Positions 20,350-29,680 of a stretch of 64,000 nucleotides of DNA are shown here, piece by piece. Source of the DNA: RYN-230 sp963834515. Lineage in GTDB: Bacteria > Actinomycetota > Actinomycetes > Streptosporangiales > Streptosporangiaceae. Position 1 is the first letter of the stretch, and each line of letters starts with the position of its first letter. The notes below the pieces were generated by a model, which saw only the letters and a program-made list of their open reading frames with translations, was not told the DNA's origin and did no database searches. Made by a program: the position numbers and the translations under genes. The DNA is taken from assembly GCA_963834515.1 (NCBI GenBank), contig CAWICB010000007.1, positions 62,001 through 126,000 on the forward strand. Reading direction: 5' to 3'.

Positions 20350-21171
20350 TCACCCGCTGGCCGGCCGGGCCACCTGGCGGGCCGCCGGGGCCCGGGTTAC
20401 GGTGAGCCCGGCCCGGCGGGCCAGCCCGGCGAACGTGGCCGAATCGGTGACCGCCGCGCCGCCGGGGTCGTTGTTGAAGTACACGTACACGTCCCGTTCG
20501 CCGCCCCAGGTGTGCTGGATGCGGGCGGCCCAGGACCGCAGCGCCTGCCGGCCGTAACGCGGCCACGGCTGCGCCGCGCCTTCGTGGAACCGCAGGTAGC
20601 CCCAGCCGGCCGTGCGCCACAGCGGGGTGACCGGATGGCCGAGCCGGTCCGCCCAGCACAGCGCGGCATCGTGCGCGGCCAGCACCTGCTGCACCTCGCT
20701 GGCCCGATCGCCCGCCCACCAGGACGGGTGCCGGAGTTCCACCGCCACCCGGACCGGGCCGGTGCCGGCCGCCCGGCCGGCCGGGCCGAACTCGGCCAGG
20801 CACGCGGCCAGCAGCGGCGGGTCGGCGGCCAGGGTCGGCGGCAGCTGCAGCAGGACCGGCCCGAGCCGCGGGCCGAGCCCGGCCGCCGCGCCGAGCAGCC
20901 GGGCGACTGGCTCGGCCGGGTCCCGCAGCCGCCGGATGTGGGTGAGGTACCGGCTCGCCTTGACCGCCATCACGAAGCCGTCCGGGGTCTGGTCCCGCCA
21001 GGCCGCGAACGTCTCCCGGGCCGGCAGCCGGTAGAAGGCGTTGTTGTTCTCCACCGTGGCGTACTGGCTGGCATAGTGCTCGAGCCAGCGGCGCTGCGGC
21101 AGCCCGTCCGGGTAGAGCAGGCCGCGCCAGTCGCGGTACTGCCAGCCGGACGTGCCGACGAGAACGGGCAT
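20350..21171 (-). CDS. DUF72-family protein
   Basis: A 273-residue TIM-barrel-like protein of the DUF72 (YecE) family. Seen are the start VLVGTSGWQYRDWRG, the block VENNNAFYRLP, FVMAVKASRYLTH, LLQLPPTL, AVELRHPSWW and the C-terminal DVYVYFNNDP. Function of the family is not established. It converges on mmsA with only 3 bases between stops. The 174-base gap upstream (21172-21345) shows no clear feature. Confidence 0.9.
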   Translation of the reverse strand: MPVLVGTSGWQYRDWRGLLYPDGLPQRRWLEHYASQYATVENNNAFYRLPARETFAAWRDQTPDGFVMAVKASRYLTHIRRLRDPAEPVARLLGAAAGLGPRLGPVLLQLPPTLAADPPLLAACLAEFGPAGRAAGTGPVRVAVELRHPSWWAGDRASEVQQVLAAHDAALCWADRLGHPVTPLWRTAGWGYLRFHEGAAQPWPRYGRQALRSWAARIQHTWGGERDVYVYFNNDPGGAAVTDSATFAGLARRAGLTVTRAPAARQVARPASG

Positions 21172-21345
21172 GCTGCCTGTGTACCCGGCTGACGGCCACC
21201 ATGCGGCCCGGCCGGGCTCTCCAGTTTCCCGCAGCGTTGGACCCGGGCCCCGGCATCAGCTCAGCCGGCCGCTGCGGGACGGCCTGAGCGCGGTTGTTGT
21301 GCCCCGCGGGCGGGGCCCAGCTCACCGCGCTGGGGGGAAACGCCG

Positions 21346-22704
21346 CTACATGGCGCCGAAGGCGTCCTCCAGGATGGCCAGGCCTTCCTCGAGCAGCTGC
21401 TCACCGATCACCAGCGGCGGCAGGAAGCGCAGCACGTTGCCGAACGTGCCGCAGGTCAGCACGACCAGCCCAGCCGCGTGGCACGCCTTCGCCACCTGAG
21501 CCGCCGCGGCCGGGGCCGGCTCCAGCGTGCCCGGGCGGACCAGTTCCGCCGCGACCATCGCGCCGCGGCCCCGGACATCCCCAATAACCGGGCTGGCCTC
21601 GGCCAGCTTGTGCAGCCGGGGCAGCATGATGTCGCCGATCCGCCGGGCCCGCCCGGCGAGGTCCTCGGCAGCCATGGTCTCGATCGCACCGAGCGCGGCG
21701 GCACAGGCCACCGGGTTGCCGCCGTACGTGCCGCCCAGGCCGCCGGCGTGCACCGAGTCCATGATTTCGGCCCGCCCGGTCACGCCGGCCAGCGGCAGCC
21801 CGTCGGCGATGCCCTTGGCCGTGGTGATCAGGTCCGGCACCACCCCCTCGTGGTCGCAGGCGAACCAGTCGCCGGTCCGGCAGAACCCGCTCTGGATCTC
21901 GTCGGCGACGAACAGGATGCCGTTCTCCCGGCAGAACGTGGCCAGCCCGGTCAGGAACCCGTCGGGAGGCACCACGAAGCCGCCCTCGCCCTGGATCGGC
22001 TCGATGATCACTGCGGCCACGTTGTCCTCACCGACCTGGGTGTGGATGAGCCCGGTGATCACGTCGAGGGCGTTCGCCGCGCACGCCTCCGGGCCGCCCG
22101 GCCAGCGGAACGGGTAGGCCATCGGCATCCGGTAGATCTCCCCGGCGAACGGCCCGAACTTGTCCTTGTAGGGCATGTTCTTCGCGGTCAGCGCCATGGT
22201 CAGGTTGGTCCGGCCGTGGTAGGCGTGGTCGAACGCCACGATGGCGGGCCGCCCGGTGGCGTGCCGGGCGATCTTGACCGCGTTCTCCACCGCCTCGGCG
22301 CCCGAGTTGAACAGCGCCGACCGCTTGTCGTGGTCACCGGGGGTCCGCTGGGCCAGCTCCTCGCAGACAGCCACGTAGCCCTCGTACGGCGTGACCATGA
22401 AGCAGGTGTGCGTGAACCGCGCGACCTGCTCCTGCACCCCGGCCACCACCCGCGGCGCGCTGTTGCCCACCGAGGCGACGGCGATGCCGGAGCCGAAGTC
22501 GATCAGTGAGTTGCCGTCTACGTCGATGAGCACGCCGCCACCGGCCGCGGTGATGAATACTGGCAAGACGTGGCTGACCCCGCGGGCCACCGCGCTCTCG
22601 CGGCGGGCGAGCAGCTCACGCGAGGCGGGTCCGGGGATCTCGGTGACAAGGCGGCGCACCTGGGCCAGGCCAGGGCCGCCGGACAGGGATGATTGCACGG
22701 TCAT
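21346..22704 (-). CDS. gabT: 4-aminobutyrate aminotransferase
   Basis: A 452-residue class III aminotransferase of the GabT group: LFNSGAEAVENAVKIAR, AFDHAYHGRTNLTMALT, IIEPIQGEGGFVVPP, FVADEIQSGFCRTG, and PLP Lys in DLITTAKGIADGLPLAGV. The YxG and EAVE features are those of GABA/5-aminovalerate enzymes rather than omega-alanine ones. Product would be succinate semialdehyde; no succinate-semialdehyde dehydrogenase is adjacent. Start chosen at 22704 (MTVQSS); frame is open to 22740. No Shine-Dalgarno is evident, suggesting leaderless or weak initiation. Confidence 0.88.
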   Translation of the reverse strand: MTVQSSLSGGPGLAQVRRLVTEIPGPASRELLARRESAVARGVSHVLPVFITAAGGGVLIDVDGNSLIDFGSGIAVASVGNSAPRVVAGVQEQVARFTHTCFMVTPYEGYVAVCEELAQRTPGDHDKRSALFNSGAEAVENAVKIARHATGRPAIVAFDHAYHGRTNLTMALTAKNMPYKDKFGPFAGEIYRMPMAYPFRWPGGPEACAANALDVITGLIHTQVGEDNVAAVIIEPIQGEGGFVVPPDGFLTGLATFCRENGILFVADEIQSGFCRTGDWFACDHEGVVPDLITTAKGIADGLPLAGVTGRAEIMDSVHAGGLGGTYGGNPVACAAALGAIETMAAEDLAGRARRIGDIMLPRLHKLAEASPVIGDVRGRGAMVAAELVRPGTLEPAPAAAAQVAKACHAAGLVVLTCGTFGNVLRFLPPLVIGEQLLEEGLAILEDAFGAM

Positions 22705-22783
22705 ACAGGAGACGATAGGCCCGTACCCCCGTCCCCGCACAATGCCCCCGTTCTGGCGGCCTGACCAGCCTGGCTGCGGCGGC

Positions 22784-22998
22784 TCAGCGGCTGGCCGCGG
22801 CCGGCCGCACGGTGCCGAGCGGCCGCCCGGACCGCCCGTACACGGTGACCCGGATCAGCGCGCGGCCGGGCGGCACGCCAGCGCGATGTACCGGCGCCCG
22901 CCGACCTCGGCCGGCCTGACCCGCAGCGAGCTGCCATCCGACAGGCCGGCCACCAGGTACGCGGCACGCGGGCTGGCCAGCCCGGCGTAACCGAGCAT
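22784..22998 (-). pseudogene. Small frameshifted gene fragment, unknown
   Basis: From an ATG at 22998 the frame reads LGYAGLASPRAAYLVAGLSD and on to RRYIALA, then stops at 22855. A one-base shift near 22875 continues smoothly as VPPGRALIRVTVYGRSGRPL to a TGA at 22784. The composite reads like the C-terminal domain of a secreted or membrane actinobacterial protein. No family is assigned. It occupies the gap between gabT and pcaB. Confidence 0.3.
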
Positions 22999-23068
22999 CC
23001 CGGGGCTATCGTGGGGGCGGGCCGGCCGGGCCCGCCGATCATCCGCTCAGTATCCGGAGGGCAGCGCG

Positions 23069-24441
23069 GTGCAGACGCCGGGTGGGCTGTTCGACGGGGT
23101 GTTCGGCCGGGGGGCGGTGGACACGTCGGACCGGGCCTGGCTGCGGGCCATGCTGGACACCGAGGCCGCGCTGGCCCGGGCCCTCGAAGCGGCCGGGCTG
23201 GCCGCCCCGGGCGCCGGCGCGGCGGTGACCGGGGCGGCCCAGCCGGAGGCCTTCGACCTGGCCGAGCTTGGCCAGCAGGCCGCACTCACCGGCAACCCGG
23301 TGCCGGCGCTGGCCCGGGAACTGGGCCGGCTGGTGCCGCCGGACGCCGCGGCCGCGGTGCACCAGGGCGCGACCAGCCAGGACATCATCGACACCGCGGC
23401 CATGCTGCTGGCCCGGCAGGCCAGCACGGCCGTGGCCGCCGACCTGGCCGCCGCCGCGGCGGCCGCGGCCCGGCTGGCGGCCGGGTACCGGCACGCGGTG
23501 ATGATCGGCCGGACCCTGCTGCAGCAGGCCGTGCCGGTCACGTTCGGGCTGGTCGCGGCGGGCTGGCTAGCTGGCCTGGATGAAGCCCGCACGGAGCTGG
23601 CCCGGGTGGCCGCGAGCCGGCTCGCGGTGCAGTTCGGCGGGGCCGCGGGCACCCTCGCGGCGCTGGATGAGGCCGGCCCGCAGGTGGCCGCCCGGCTGGC
23701 CAGCGAGCTGGGCCTGGCCGTGCCCACGCTGCCCTGGCACACCGACCGGCTGCGGATCATCCAGGTCGGCGCGGCCTGTGCCGGTGTCACCGCGGTGCTC
23801 GGCAAGATCGCCCGGGACGTCACGCTGCTGGCCCAGTCCGAGGTGGGCGAGATCCGCGAGCGCGGCGGGGCCGGCCGGGGCGGGTCGTCGGCCATGCCGC
23901 ACAAGCACAACCCGGTGGCGGCCATCGCGGTGCTCGGCTGCACCCGCCAGGTCCCCGGGCTGCTGGCCACGCTGGTCAGCTCCGCCGAGCAGGAACATCA
24001 GCGTGCGGCTGGCGCCTGGCACGCGGAGTGGGCGCCGCTGAGCGATGTGCTCCGGCTCACCGGCTCGGCCGCCTCCTGGGCGGTGGACATGCTGACCGGG
24101 CTGGCGCCCGACCCGGCCCGGATGCGGGCCAACCTGGACGCGGCGGGCGGCTTCCCGCTGGCTGAGCACGTCGCGGCGCTGCTCGCCCCCCTACTCGGCC
24201 GGGCGGCCGCGCACGACCTGCTGGCCGAGGCCAGCGCGCGGGCCGCGGCGGGCGGCCGGCCGCTCCGGGACGGCCTGCTCACCCCGCCGGCCGCGGCCGG
24301 CTGGCCGCGGCCGGCCTCACCACGGCGCAGCTCGACCAGGCCCTCGACCCGGCTGGTTACCTGGGCGCGGCCGATGACTTCGTGACCGCGGCGCTGGCCG
24401 CGCACCAGGAGGCGGACCAGGCCGTGGCCGCGCTTGGGTAG
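23069..24441 (+). CDS. pcaB: 3-carboxy-cis,cis-muconate cycloisomerase, frameshift near the 3' end
   Basis: Fumarase/aspartase superfamily enzyme of the protocatechuate branch: 3-carboxymuconate to 4-carboxymuconolactone. Seen are GATSQDIIDTA, GRTLLQQAVPVTFG and the signature loop GGSSAMPHKHNPVAA. The frame in use from the start would end at 24385 with an Arg/Ser/Pro tail (WPRPASPRRSS). A shift at about 24290-24310 restores AGLTTAQLDQALDPAGYLGA and a normal end at 24439-24441. Either an indel in the sequence or a real C-terminal mutation. First gene of the pca cluster. Confidence 0.85.
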
Positions 24442-24495
24442 TGTTCCTGGCCGACCGCGCTGCCACTTCGGGCAGCCCTGTGGGAAAGGCCGCCC

Positions 24496-24873
24496 ATGAA
24501 CGATGCCGAACGAACCGCGCAGGGGATGACCATCCGCCGCGACGTCCTGGGTGATGAGCATGTGGACCGGGCGGTGGCGGGCAGTACCGACTTCACCGCC
24601 CCGTTCCAGGACTTCATCACCCGGTACGCGTGGGGTGAGGTGTGGTCCCGGCCCGGGCTGTCCCGGGCCGAGCGGAGCATGATCACGCTGACCGCGCTCG
24701 TCGTGCTGCGCCAGGACGAGGAACTGGCCCTGCACCTGCGGGCCGCGCTGCGCAACGGCCTGACCGCGGAGCAGATCCGCGAGGTGTTGCTGAACGCGGC
24801 CGTCTACGCCGGGGTGCCGGCCGCCAACCGGGCCTTCGCTATCGCCCAGCGGGTGCTGGCCGGGGCGCCCTGA
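24496..24873 (+). CDS. pcaC: 4-carboxymuconolactone decarboxylase
   Basis: A 125-residue CMD-fold protein, the normal size of stand-alone PcaC. It starts with GMTIRRDVLGDEHVDRA, then FQDFITRYAWGEVWSRPGLS and LTALVVLRQDEELALHLRAA; the family pattern EELxxH is present. It decarboxylates 4-carboxymuconolactone to 3-oxoadipate enol-lactone. Not fused to PcaD, which is encoded separately at 27994. Confidence 0.93.
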   Translation: MNDAERTAQGMTIRRDVLGDEHVDRAVAGSTDFTAPFQDFITRYAWGEVWSRPGLSRAERSMITLTALVVLRQDEELALHLRAALRNGLTAEQIREVLLNAAVYAGVPAANRAFAIAQRVLAGAP

Positions 24874-24910
24874 GCCGGCCTGCGCGCGGGGCGGCCGCCC
24901 AGGAGCCGCT

Positions 24911-24960
24911 GTCCGTATTACGAACGGCTGTACTTATCGCGACCACATGGTCATTATGGT
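24911..24960 (+). promoter_or_regulatory. Possible promoter/operator before pcaI
   Basis: The 119-base gap between pcaC and pcaI holds an AT-richer patch with CCGT-ATTACGA-ACGG and GACCA-CA-TGGTC (24941-24952) inverted repeats. It is the only gap of this size inside the pca cluster and suggests an internal promoter. No regulator gene for the pathway was found in the window. Confidence 0.3.
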
Positions 24961-24992
24961 GTCCGTGGATATGCGGTCCGGGGCAGGAGGAT

Positions 24993-25862
24993 ATGGCGGA
25001 GATCGTTTCACTGGCTGAGGCCATCGCAGGTGCCGTCCACGACGGTGACGCAGTGGCCATGGAAGGTTTCACCCACCTCATCCCGTTCGCCGCCGGCCAC
25101 GAGGTGATCCGGCAGCGGCGGCGTGACCTGACGCTGATCAGGATGACCCCGGACCTGATCTACGACCAGCTCATCGGGGCAGGCTGCGCGAGCCGGCTCA
25201 TCTTCTCCTGGGGCGGCAACCCGGGGGTCGGCTCGCTGCACCGGTTCCGCGACGCGGTGGAGAACGGCTGGCCCGGGCCGCTGCAGCTGGAGGAACACAG
25301 CCACGCGGGCATGGCCAACCGGTACGCCGCGGGCGCGTCCGGGGTGCCGTTCGCCATCCTGCGCGGCTACAGCGGGACCGGCCTGGAAGGCCTGCCCGGC
25401 CTGGACGGCCAGCCCGCGGTGCGCCCGATCACCTGCCCGTTCACTGGCGAGCGGCTGACCGCGGTGGCCGCGCTCAACCCGGACGTGGCGGTCATCCACG
25501 CGCAGCGGGCCGACCGGGCCGGGAACGTGCAGCTGTGGGGCATCACCGGGGTGCAGAAGGAAGCGGTGCTCGGGGCGCAGCGCTCGGTCGTCACCGTGGA
25601 AGAGATCGTGGACCAGCTCGGCCCCCAGCCCGGGGCCATCGTGCTGCCCACCTGGGTCGTGGATTACGTGGCCGAAGTGCCCGGCGGATCGCACCCCTCG
25701 TACGCGCTCGGCTTCTCGGCCCGGGACAACGACTACTACCAGGCCTGGGATGCGATCAGCCGGGACCGGGAGCGGTTCGGCCGCTGGCTGGCGGACGAGG
25801 TGCTGGCCCGCGGCGGCCCGCTGGCCGGTACCGGGAACGTGGCCACCGGGCGCGGCGCATGA
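24993..25862 (+). CDS. pcaI: 3-oxoadipate CoA-transferase subunit A (GctA-like)
   Basis: A 289-residue CoA-transferase family I alpha subunit. AVAMEGFTHLIPFAAGHEVIR carries the family start in parts, then LIRMTPDLIYDQLIGAG, SWGGNPGVGSLHRFRD and DVAVIHAQRADRAGNVQLWG. AGGAGG ends 2 bases before the chosen ATG. With subunit B (ATGA overlap) it moves CoA from succinyl-CoA to 3-oxoadipate. The sequences are of the glutaconate CoA-transferase branch often found in actinobacterial pca clusters, so specificity rests on context. Confidence 0.85.
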   Translation: MAEIVSLAEAIAGAVHDGDAVAMEGFTHLIPFAAGHEVIRQRRRDLTLIRMTPDLIYDQLIGAGCASRLIFSWGGNPGVGSLHRFRDAVENGWPGPLQLEEHSHAGMANRYAAGASGVPFAILRGYSGTGLEGLPGLDGQPAVRPITCPFTGERLTAVAALNPDVAVIHAQRADRAGNVQLWGITGVQKEAVLGAQRSVVTVEEIVDQLGPQPGAIVLPTWVVDYVAEVPGGSHPSYALGFSARDNDYYQAWDAISRDRERFGRWLADEVLARGGPLAGTGNVATGRGA

Positions 25863-26665
25863 CGGCGGACGGGCGCGGCGGGTCACCGGACGCGGAACCG
25901 GCTCCAGCTGGGTTCACCGCGGACGAGATGATGACCGCCTGCGCGGCGCGGGCCCTGGCCGACGGGATGACCTGCTTCGTGGGCATCGGGCTGCCCAGCG
26001 CCGCGGCGAACCTGGCCCGGGCCACACACGCGCCGAACCTGGTGCTGATCTACGAATCGGGGACGATCGGGGCCAAGCCCGGCCAGCTGCCGTTGTCCAT
26101 CGGCGATGGCGTCCTGGCTGAGACCGCGGACGCCGTGGTGAGCGTGCCGGAGATCTTCAACTACTGGCTGCAGCCAGGCCGGATCGGGGTCGGCTTTCTC
26201 GGCGCGGCCCAGATCGACCGGTTCGGCAACATCAACACCACCGTCATCGGCACCTCCTACGCCGGCCCCAAGGTACGGCTGCCCGGCGCGGGCGGGGCGC
26301 CGGAGATCGCCGCGTCGTGCCGGGAAGTGATCGTGGTGGTCCGGCAGAGCCGCCGCTCGTTCGTGGACCGGGTGGACTTCGTCACCTCGGTCGGGTTCGG
26401 GGACGGCCCGGGCTACCGGGAGCGCTGCGGCCTGACCGGGGCGGGGCCCCGGAAGGTCATCACCGACCTGGGCATCCTGGAGCCCGATCCGGCCAGCTGC
26501 GAGCTGACGCTGACGGGTATCTACCCGGGAGTGACGGTCCCGGACGTCCAGGCCCGGACCGGCTGGGATCTCGGGGTGTCTGATTCCCTGGAAGAGCTTG
26601 CGCCGCCGACCGCGGCAGAACTCACCGCGTTGCGCCAGCTTCAGGCGGATGACCCGAGCCTGTGA
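25859..26665 (+). CDS. pcaJ: 3-oxoadipate CoA-transferase subunit B (GctB-like)
   Basis: A 268-residue beta subunit. FVGIGLPSAAANLARATHAP is followed by the catalytic Glu in LIYESGTIGAKP; FLGAAQIDRFGNINTT and a C-terminal GIYPGVTVPDVQA follow. Start ATG at 25859 overlaps the pcaI stop. The first 20 residues are an acidic/Ala-rich extension. Confidence 0.87.
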   Translation: MTADGRGGSPDAEPAPAGFTADEMMTACAARALADGMTCFVGIGLPSAAANLARATHAPNLVLIYESGTIGAKPGQLPLSIGDGVLAETADAVVSVPEIFNYWLQPGRIGVGFLGAAQIDRFGNINTTVIGTSYAGPKVRLPGAGGAPEIAASCREVIVVVRQSRRSFVDRVDFVTSVGFGDGPGYRERCGLTGAGPRKVITDLGILEPDPASCELTLTGIYPGVTVPDVQARTGWDLGVSDSLEELAPPTAAELTALRQLQADDPSL

Positions 26666-26681
26666 GGGAGAGAGCAGCCTG

Positions 26682-27427
26682 ATGACCACCCACCCGCCGT
26701 CCCCGCCGACTGCCTTCCGCCTGCCGTCGTACCCGCGGGCGGAGGGCGTGCACCCGCCGCTGGATTCGCCGGGCTACCGGTCCACCCGGCTGCGCGCGCC
26801 GCACCAGCCGCCGGTGCTGATCCGGCAGCGGCTGACCGAGATCACCGGCCCGCTGCTGGGTGCCGGACGGGTCGCGCCGGCCGACGCCGACCTGACCACC
26901 CAGCACGCCGGGCAGCCGCTCGGCGAGCGGATCATCGTGACCGGGCGGGTGCTGGATAGCGACGGGCGGCCGGTGCCGGACACGCTGCTGGAGATCTGGC
27001 AGGCCAACGCGGCCGGCCGGTACCACCACGTGGTGGACCAGCACCCGGCACCGGTTGACCCGAACTTCACCGGGGTGGGCCGGTGCGTGACCGACGCCGA
27101 GGGCCGGTACCGGTTCGTGACCATCAAGCCAGGCGCGTACCCGTGGGGTAACCACCCGAACGCCTGGCGGCCGGCCCACATCCACTTCTCCTGGTCGGCC
27201 GGGCGTTCACCCAGCGCCTGGTCACCCAGATGTACTTCCCGGAAGACCCGCTGTTCCCGTACGACCCGATCTACAACTCGATCCCCGACCCGAATGCCCG
27301 GGAACGGCTCATCTCCCGGTTCAGCATGGACCTGACCGAGCCAGACTGGGCGCTCGCCTACGAATGGGACATCGTGCTGCGGGGCACTGGCTCAACGCCG
27401 TTCGAGCCGCCGGACGGTGCCCGGTGA
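26682..27427 (+). CDS. pcaH: Protocatechuate 3,4-dioxygenase beta chain, frameshifted
   Basis: Intradiol ring-cleavage dioxygenase subunit holding the non-haem iron. The Tyr ligands are seen in AAGRYHH and PGAYPWGNHPNAWRP, and the His pair in AHIHF. Directly after HIHF (about 27191) the frame breaks; a one-base shift restores LVGRAFTQRLVTQMYFPEDP and the normal end EPPDGAR at 27427. Without correction the C-terminal third would be lost. The N-terminus YPRAEGVHPPLDSPGYRST fits PcaH. Confidence 0.85.
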
Positions 27428-28001
27428 CCGGGCGGGCTCACCCCGTCGCAGACGGTCGGGCCGTTCCTCGCCATCGGCCTGCCCTGGCCGGACGGCCCGT
27501 TCGTGGTGGACGAGGGCACCCCGGGCGCGATCATGATCACCGGCCGGCTGTTCGACGGGGCCGGTGACCCGGTCCCGGACGGGCTGATCGAGACCTGGCA
27601 GGCCGACCCGGACGGCCGCTTCGACCACCCCGACGACCCGCGCGGCGCCCCGGCTGGTGGCACCGGGTTCCGCGGCTTCGGCCGGTGCCCGACCGGGCCG
27701 GACGGCAGCTACCGGATCGTGACCCTCCGGCCGGGCGCGCTGCCCAGCCCGGACGGCAGCAACCGAGGCGCCGCACCTGGACGTGTCGGTGTTCGCCCGC
27801 GGCCTGCTGGACCGGGTGGTGACCCGGATCTACTTCGGGGACGAGGCCGCGGCCAACGCAGCCGACCCGGTGCTGGCCAGCATCACCGGCGAGCAGCGCC
27901 GGGCCACCCTGATCGCGGCGCCAGACCCGGCCGCGGACCGCTGTTTCCGGTTCGACATCCATCTGCAGGGCGACCACGAAACCGTGTTTTTCGATGTCTG
28001 A
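27424..28001 (+). CDS. pcaG: Protocatechuate 3,4-dioxygenase alpha chain, two frameshifts
   Basis: The family start LTPSQTVGPFLAIGLPWPDG is in a frame that has no start codon of its own; the GTG at 27424 (overlapping the pcaH stop) gives VTGR and needs one base shift near 27436. A second shift near 27755 joins RIVTLRPGALPSPDG to EAPHLDVSVFARGLLDRVVT and the end HETVFFDV at 28001. PcaG forms the catalytic heterodimer with PcaH. The gene is intact in content but not in frame. Confidence 0.8.
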
Positions 28002-28797
28002 TCAGCCGGTGCGGCTGGCCGCGTCGGTGGACGAGGGGCCGCCGGACGCACCGCTGCTGGTCCTGGGCAACTCGCTGGGCACCACCCGTGAACTGTGGTC
28101 GCCGCAGGCCGCCGTGCTGCGCAGGCACTTCCGGCTGGTCCAGTACGAGCACCGCGGGCACGGCGGGTCGCCCGCCCCGCCCGGCCCGTACACGATCGCC
28201 GGCCTCGGTACGGACGTACTGCGGCTGCTCGATGACCTCGGGGCCGCGCGGGTGTGCTACTGCGGTATCTCACTCGGTGGCATGGTCGGCATGTGGCTGG
28301 CCGCCCACGCTCCCGAGCGGATCACCGCGCTGGCCGTCTGCTGCACCACCGCGCACTTCCCGGACCAGGCGTTCTGGGCCGGCCGGGCGGCCACGGTGCG
28401 GGCCGGCGGCCTGGCGCCGCTGGCCGGGCAGGTGGTGGGCCGCTGGTTCACCCCGGCGTTCGCCGCGCGCGACCCGGCCACCCCGGCCCGGTTCGTGGCC
28501 ACGCTGCGGGCGGACGTTGACCCGGCCGGCTACGCGGGCTGCTGCGACGCGATCGCCGGCATGGACCTGCGGCCCGCGCTGCCCGCCATCACCGCGCCGG
28601 CCCTGGTCATCGCCGGCGCCGAGGACCCGGCCACCCCGCCCTGGCACGGCGCGGTGATCGCGCGGGGCATCCCGGGCGCCCGGCTGCGGGTGGTGCGGGG
28701 CGCCGCGCACCTGGCCAACGTATCCCAGCCCGGCGAGGTGACCGCGTTGCTGGCCAGCCACCTGCTGGCCACCCGGGCGGGCTTAGCCGGGGGCTAG
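27994..28797 (+). CDS. pcaD: 3-oxoadipate enol-lactonase
   Basis: A 267-residue alpha/beta hydrolase. LGNSLGTTRELWSPQ holds the oxyanion region, the nucleophile elbow is GISLGGMVGMWLA (Ser), Asp is in AGAEDPATPP and His in GAAHLANV. It hydrolyses the enol-lactone to 3-oxoadipate, the substrate of PcaIJ. The ATG overlaps the last codons of pcaG by 8 bases. It is last in the cluster. Confidence 0.9.
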   Translation: MSDQPVRLAASVDEGPPDAPLLVLGNSLGTTRELWSPQAAVLRRHFRLVQYEHRGHGGSPAPPGPYTIAGLGTDVLRLLDDLGAARVCYCGISLGGMVGMWLAAHAPERITALAVCCTTAHFPDQAFWAGRAATVRAGGLAPLAGQVVGRWFTPAFAARDPATPARFVATLRADVDPAGYAGCCDAIAGMDLRPALPAITAPALVIAGAEDPATPPWHGAVIARGIPGARLRVVRGAAHLANVSQPGEVTALLASHLLATRAGLAGG

Positions 28798-28805
28798 CCG
28801 TACCG

Positions 28806-28824
28806 GGCCGGGGTGGCCCCGGCC
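28806..28824. terminator. Bidirectional hairpin terminator
   Basis: GGCCGGGG-TGG-CCCCGGCC forms a perfect 8-bp stem between the convergent pcaD and the HAAS-domain gene. Confidence 0.55.
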
Positions 28825-28888
28825 GGCGTGGCCCGTACCGGCCGGGGCCCAGGGCCAGGCCGGGGCGGGCCAGCCACCGGCGGGCTGG

Positions 28889-29680
28889 TCAGCGCCGGGC
28901 ATGCCGGAGCAGCGCGCGCTGCAGTTGCCAGCCGTATCCGGCCGCCAGGGCCAGCGCGACGAGGGCGCCGCTGAGAAAGAAGCCCGGCCCGATGTTCCCG
29001 CCCACCGCGATCACGCCGCGGCCGCGCATCACGGCCAGCCAGGCCAGGCCCAGGCCGGCCACGCCGAACAGGCTCACCGCGACGGTGGGGGTGAAGCCGT
29101 CCGGCAGCACCCCGGTCGACCAGCCCCGGCGCCGGGCCAGGTAGTAGCCGCCCAGCAGCAGCAGGCCGAGCAGGCCGGCGGCGACCCGCAGCGAGACCGC
29201 GTCACTGCTGCTCTCCAGCAGGTAGGCCTGCGCGCAGCTGTGCGCGCCGGGCCAGTTGCTGAGCCAGTACCGGCAGGACGCCGCGGGCAGCGTGCTGCCC
29301 CGGACCGCCGCCCCGACGAACGGCCGGCCGAAGATCGCGTTCATGGCCGCCGCGACCAGCCCGCTGGCGCCGACCGCGAGCAGCCCGACCGAGCTCAGCT
29401 TCCAGCCGGACATGACCAGGTCGGCCAGCACCGCGGTGCTGGGCAGCCGGCGCAGCCGGGTGTCGTGCGCGCGGACCACCGCGCGTACCGAGCCGAAGCT
29501 GGAGATGGCGTGCTCCTGCGCTTCGCGCAGGCTGAGCCCGCCCGCCAGGCCCTCCTCCACCCCCTGGCGCAGATGGTCCTCGGCCTCGGCCAGCAGCCGC
29601 CGCCCCTGCCGGGGCGAGCCGCGCAGCCGGGCGTACAGCTGGTCCAGGTACGCCTCGACCAGGTCGTCGTGGCCGCTCAT
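28889..29680 (-). CDS. HAAS-domain / permease-prefix membrane protein
   Basis: 263 residues. The N-terminal 80 residues (DDLVEAYLDQLYARLRGSP, LLAEAEDHLRQGVEEGLAGG, AQEHAISSFGS) are the HAAS/DUF1700-type soluble domain. Four or so membrane segments follow (about 95-115, 165-190, 200-225, 235-255). ATG overlaps the PadR stop (ATGA). Such pairs are common in actinomycetes, where the membrane protein appears to report to or be controlled by PadR; a definite function is not known. Confidence 0.8.
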   Translation of the reverse strand: MSGHDDLVEAYLDQLYARLRGSPRQGRRLLAEAEDHLRQGVEEGLAGGLSLREAQEHAISSFGSVRAVVRAHDTRLRRLPSTAVLADLVMSGWKLSSVGLLAVGASGLVAAAMNAIFGRPFVGAAVRGSTLPAASCRYWLSNWPGAHSCAQAYLLESSSDAVSLRVAAGLLGLLLLGGYYLARRRGWSTGVLPDGFTPTVAVSLFGVAGLGLAWLAVMRGRGVIAVGGNIGPGFFLSGALVALALAAGYGWQLQRALLRHARR

